Assembly: GCF_004138125.1 (NCBI RefSeq)
Contig: NZ_RXHS01000002.1
Location: 124,001-188,000, forward strand
Source: Seramator thermalis
Lineage (GTDB): Bacteria; Bacteroidota; Bacteroidia; Bacteroidales; Dysgonomonadaceae
DNA: 64,000 bases
Direction: 5' to 3'
The translations under genes were made by a program, and so were the position numbers. Positions 61,942 through 64,000 of the stretch are shown piece by piece; position 1 is the first letter of the stretch; each line of letters opens with the position of its first letter. Below the pieces are notes generated by a model that worked only from the letters and a program-made list of their open reading frames with translations, did not search any database and was not told the origin of the DNA.

Positions 61942-64000
<2,059 letters not shown>

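Overview
The window comes from a bacterium of the phylum Bacteroidota, most likely an anaerobic, propionate-forming member of the order Bacteroidales (Paludibacter/Microbacter-like; this placement is an inference). The support is a GldH lipoprotein beside a PSP1/RicT protein, a paired ExbD operon, a SusB-type GH97 enzyme, an anaerobic sulfatase-type maturase, both methylmalonyl-CoA mutase subunits, and many promoters of the Bacteroidota form (TTTG, about 19 nt, TAnnTTTG) with A-rich rather than Shine-Dalgarno leaders. Most of the window is ordinary chromosome, with short operons closed by clear hairpin terminators.

Layout. 0-0.5 kb: the 5' end of a tyrosine recombinase running off the left edge, a cluster of short direct and inverted repeats, and tRNA-Asp. 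0.6-5.7 kb: an S9 peptidase lipoprotein, LolD, a small Cys-rich exported protein, PdxH and CorA. 5.8-11.5 kb: an operon read leftward as mutA-menA-CPBP protease-mutB. 11.7-13.8 kb: a creatininase-family enzyme, a LuxR-type regulator with a RIC/hemerythrin-like front half, and a YgbA-like protein, possibly a nitrosative-stress pair. 13.9-16 kb: FabD and a ROK glucokinase. 16.2-20.1 kb: EtfB, EtfA and an acyl-CoA dehydrogenase. 20.2-23.1 kb: DNA polymerase III delta prime, RicT and GldH. 23.1-25.2 kb: a TonB-dependent receptor.

25.2-26.3 kb: seven 87-88 bp direct repeats and a partial copy, split four/three by a GxxExxY (PD-(D/E)XK-like) gene. Then come CoaA, HtpG and an ECF sigma factor. 30.8-36.9 kb: a compact carotenoid operon (crtB, idi, a CruF-like hydratase, an acyltransferase, a GT2 glycosyltransferase, a TPR protein, crtI). 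It has its own promoter and terminator and predicts an acyclic carotenoid glycoside ester; a GGPP-type prenyl synthase lies 5 kb further on. 37-44.7 kb: Lon, TrmN6, Hpt, TonB, the prenyl synthase, an unknown protein and TatD. 44.8-47.5 kb: tRNA-Ser and an ExbB/ExbD operon in which exbB seems to carry a one-base frameshift at its 3' end. 47.6-58.2 kb: a radical-SAM maturase, DoxX, SRP RNA, PepT, GcvT, RsmD, DUF3822, a pseudopilin-like protein, a RecD-like helicase, RsmI and two conserved unknowns.

58.3-64 kb: a YjjG-type HAD phosphatase; a 1.5 kb gene-free stretch with a decayed array of alternating short palindromes around GGAACGAC; arginine deiminase; and a GH97 glycosidase cut by the right edge.

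The genes link in a few places. MutAB makes succinyl-CoA/methylmalonyl-CoA exchange possible for propionate formation and needs cobalamin. TonB, ExbB and the two ExbD proteins would energise the TonB-dependent receptor. The prenyl synthase, Idi and the crt operon form a carotenoid route.
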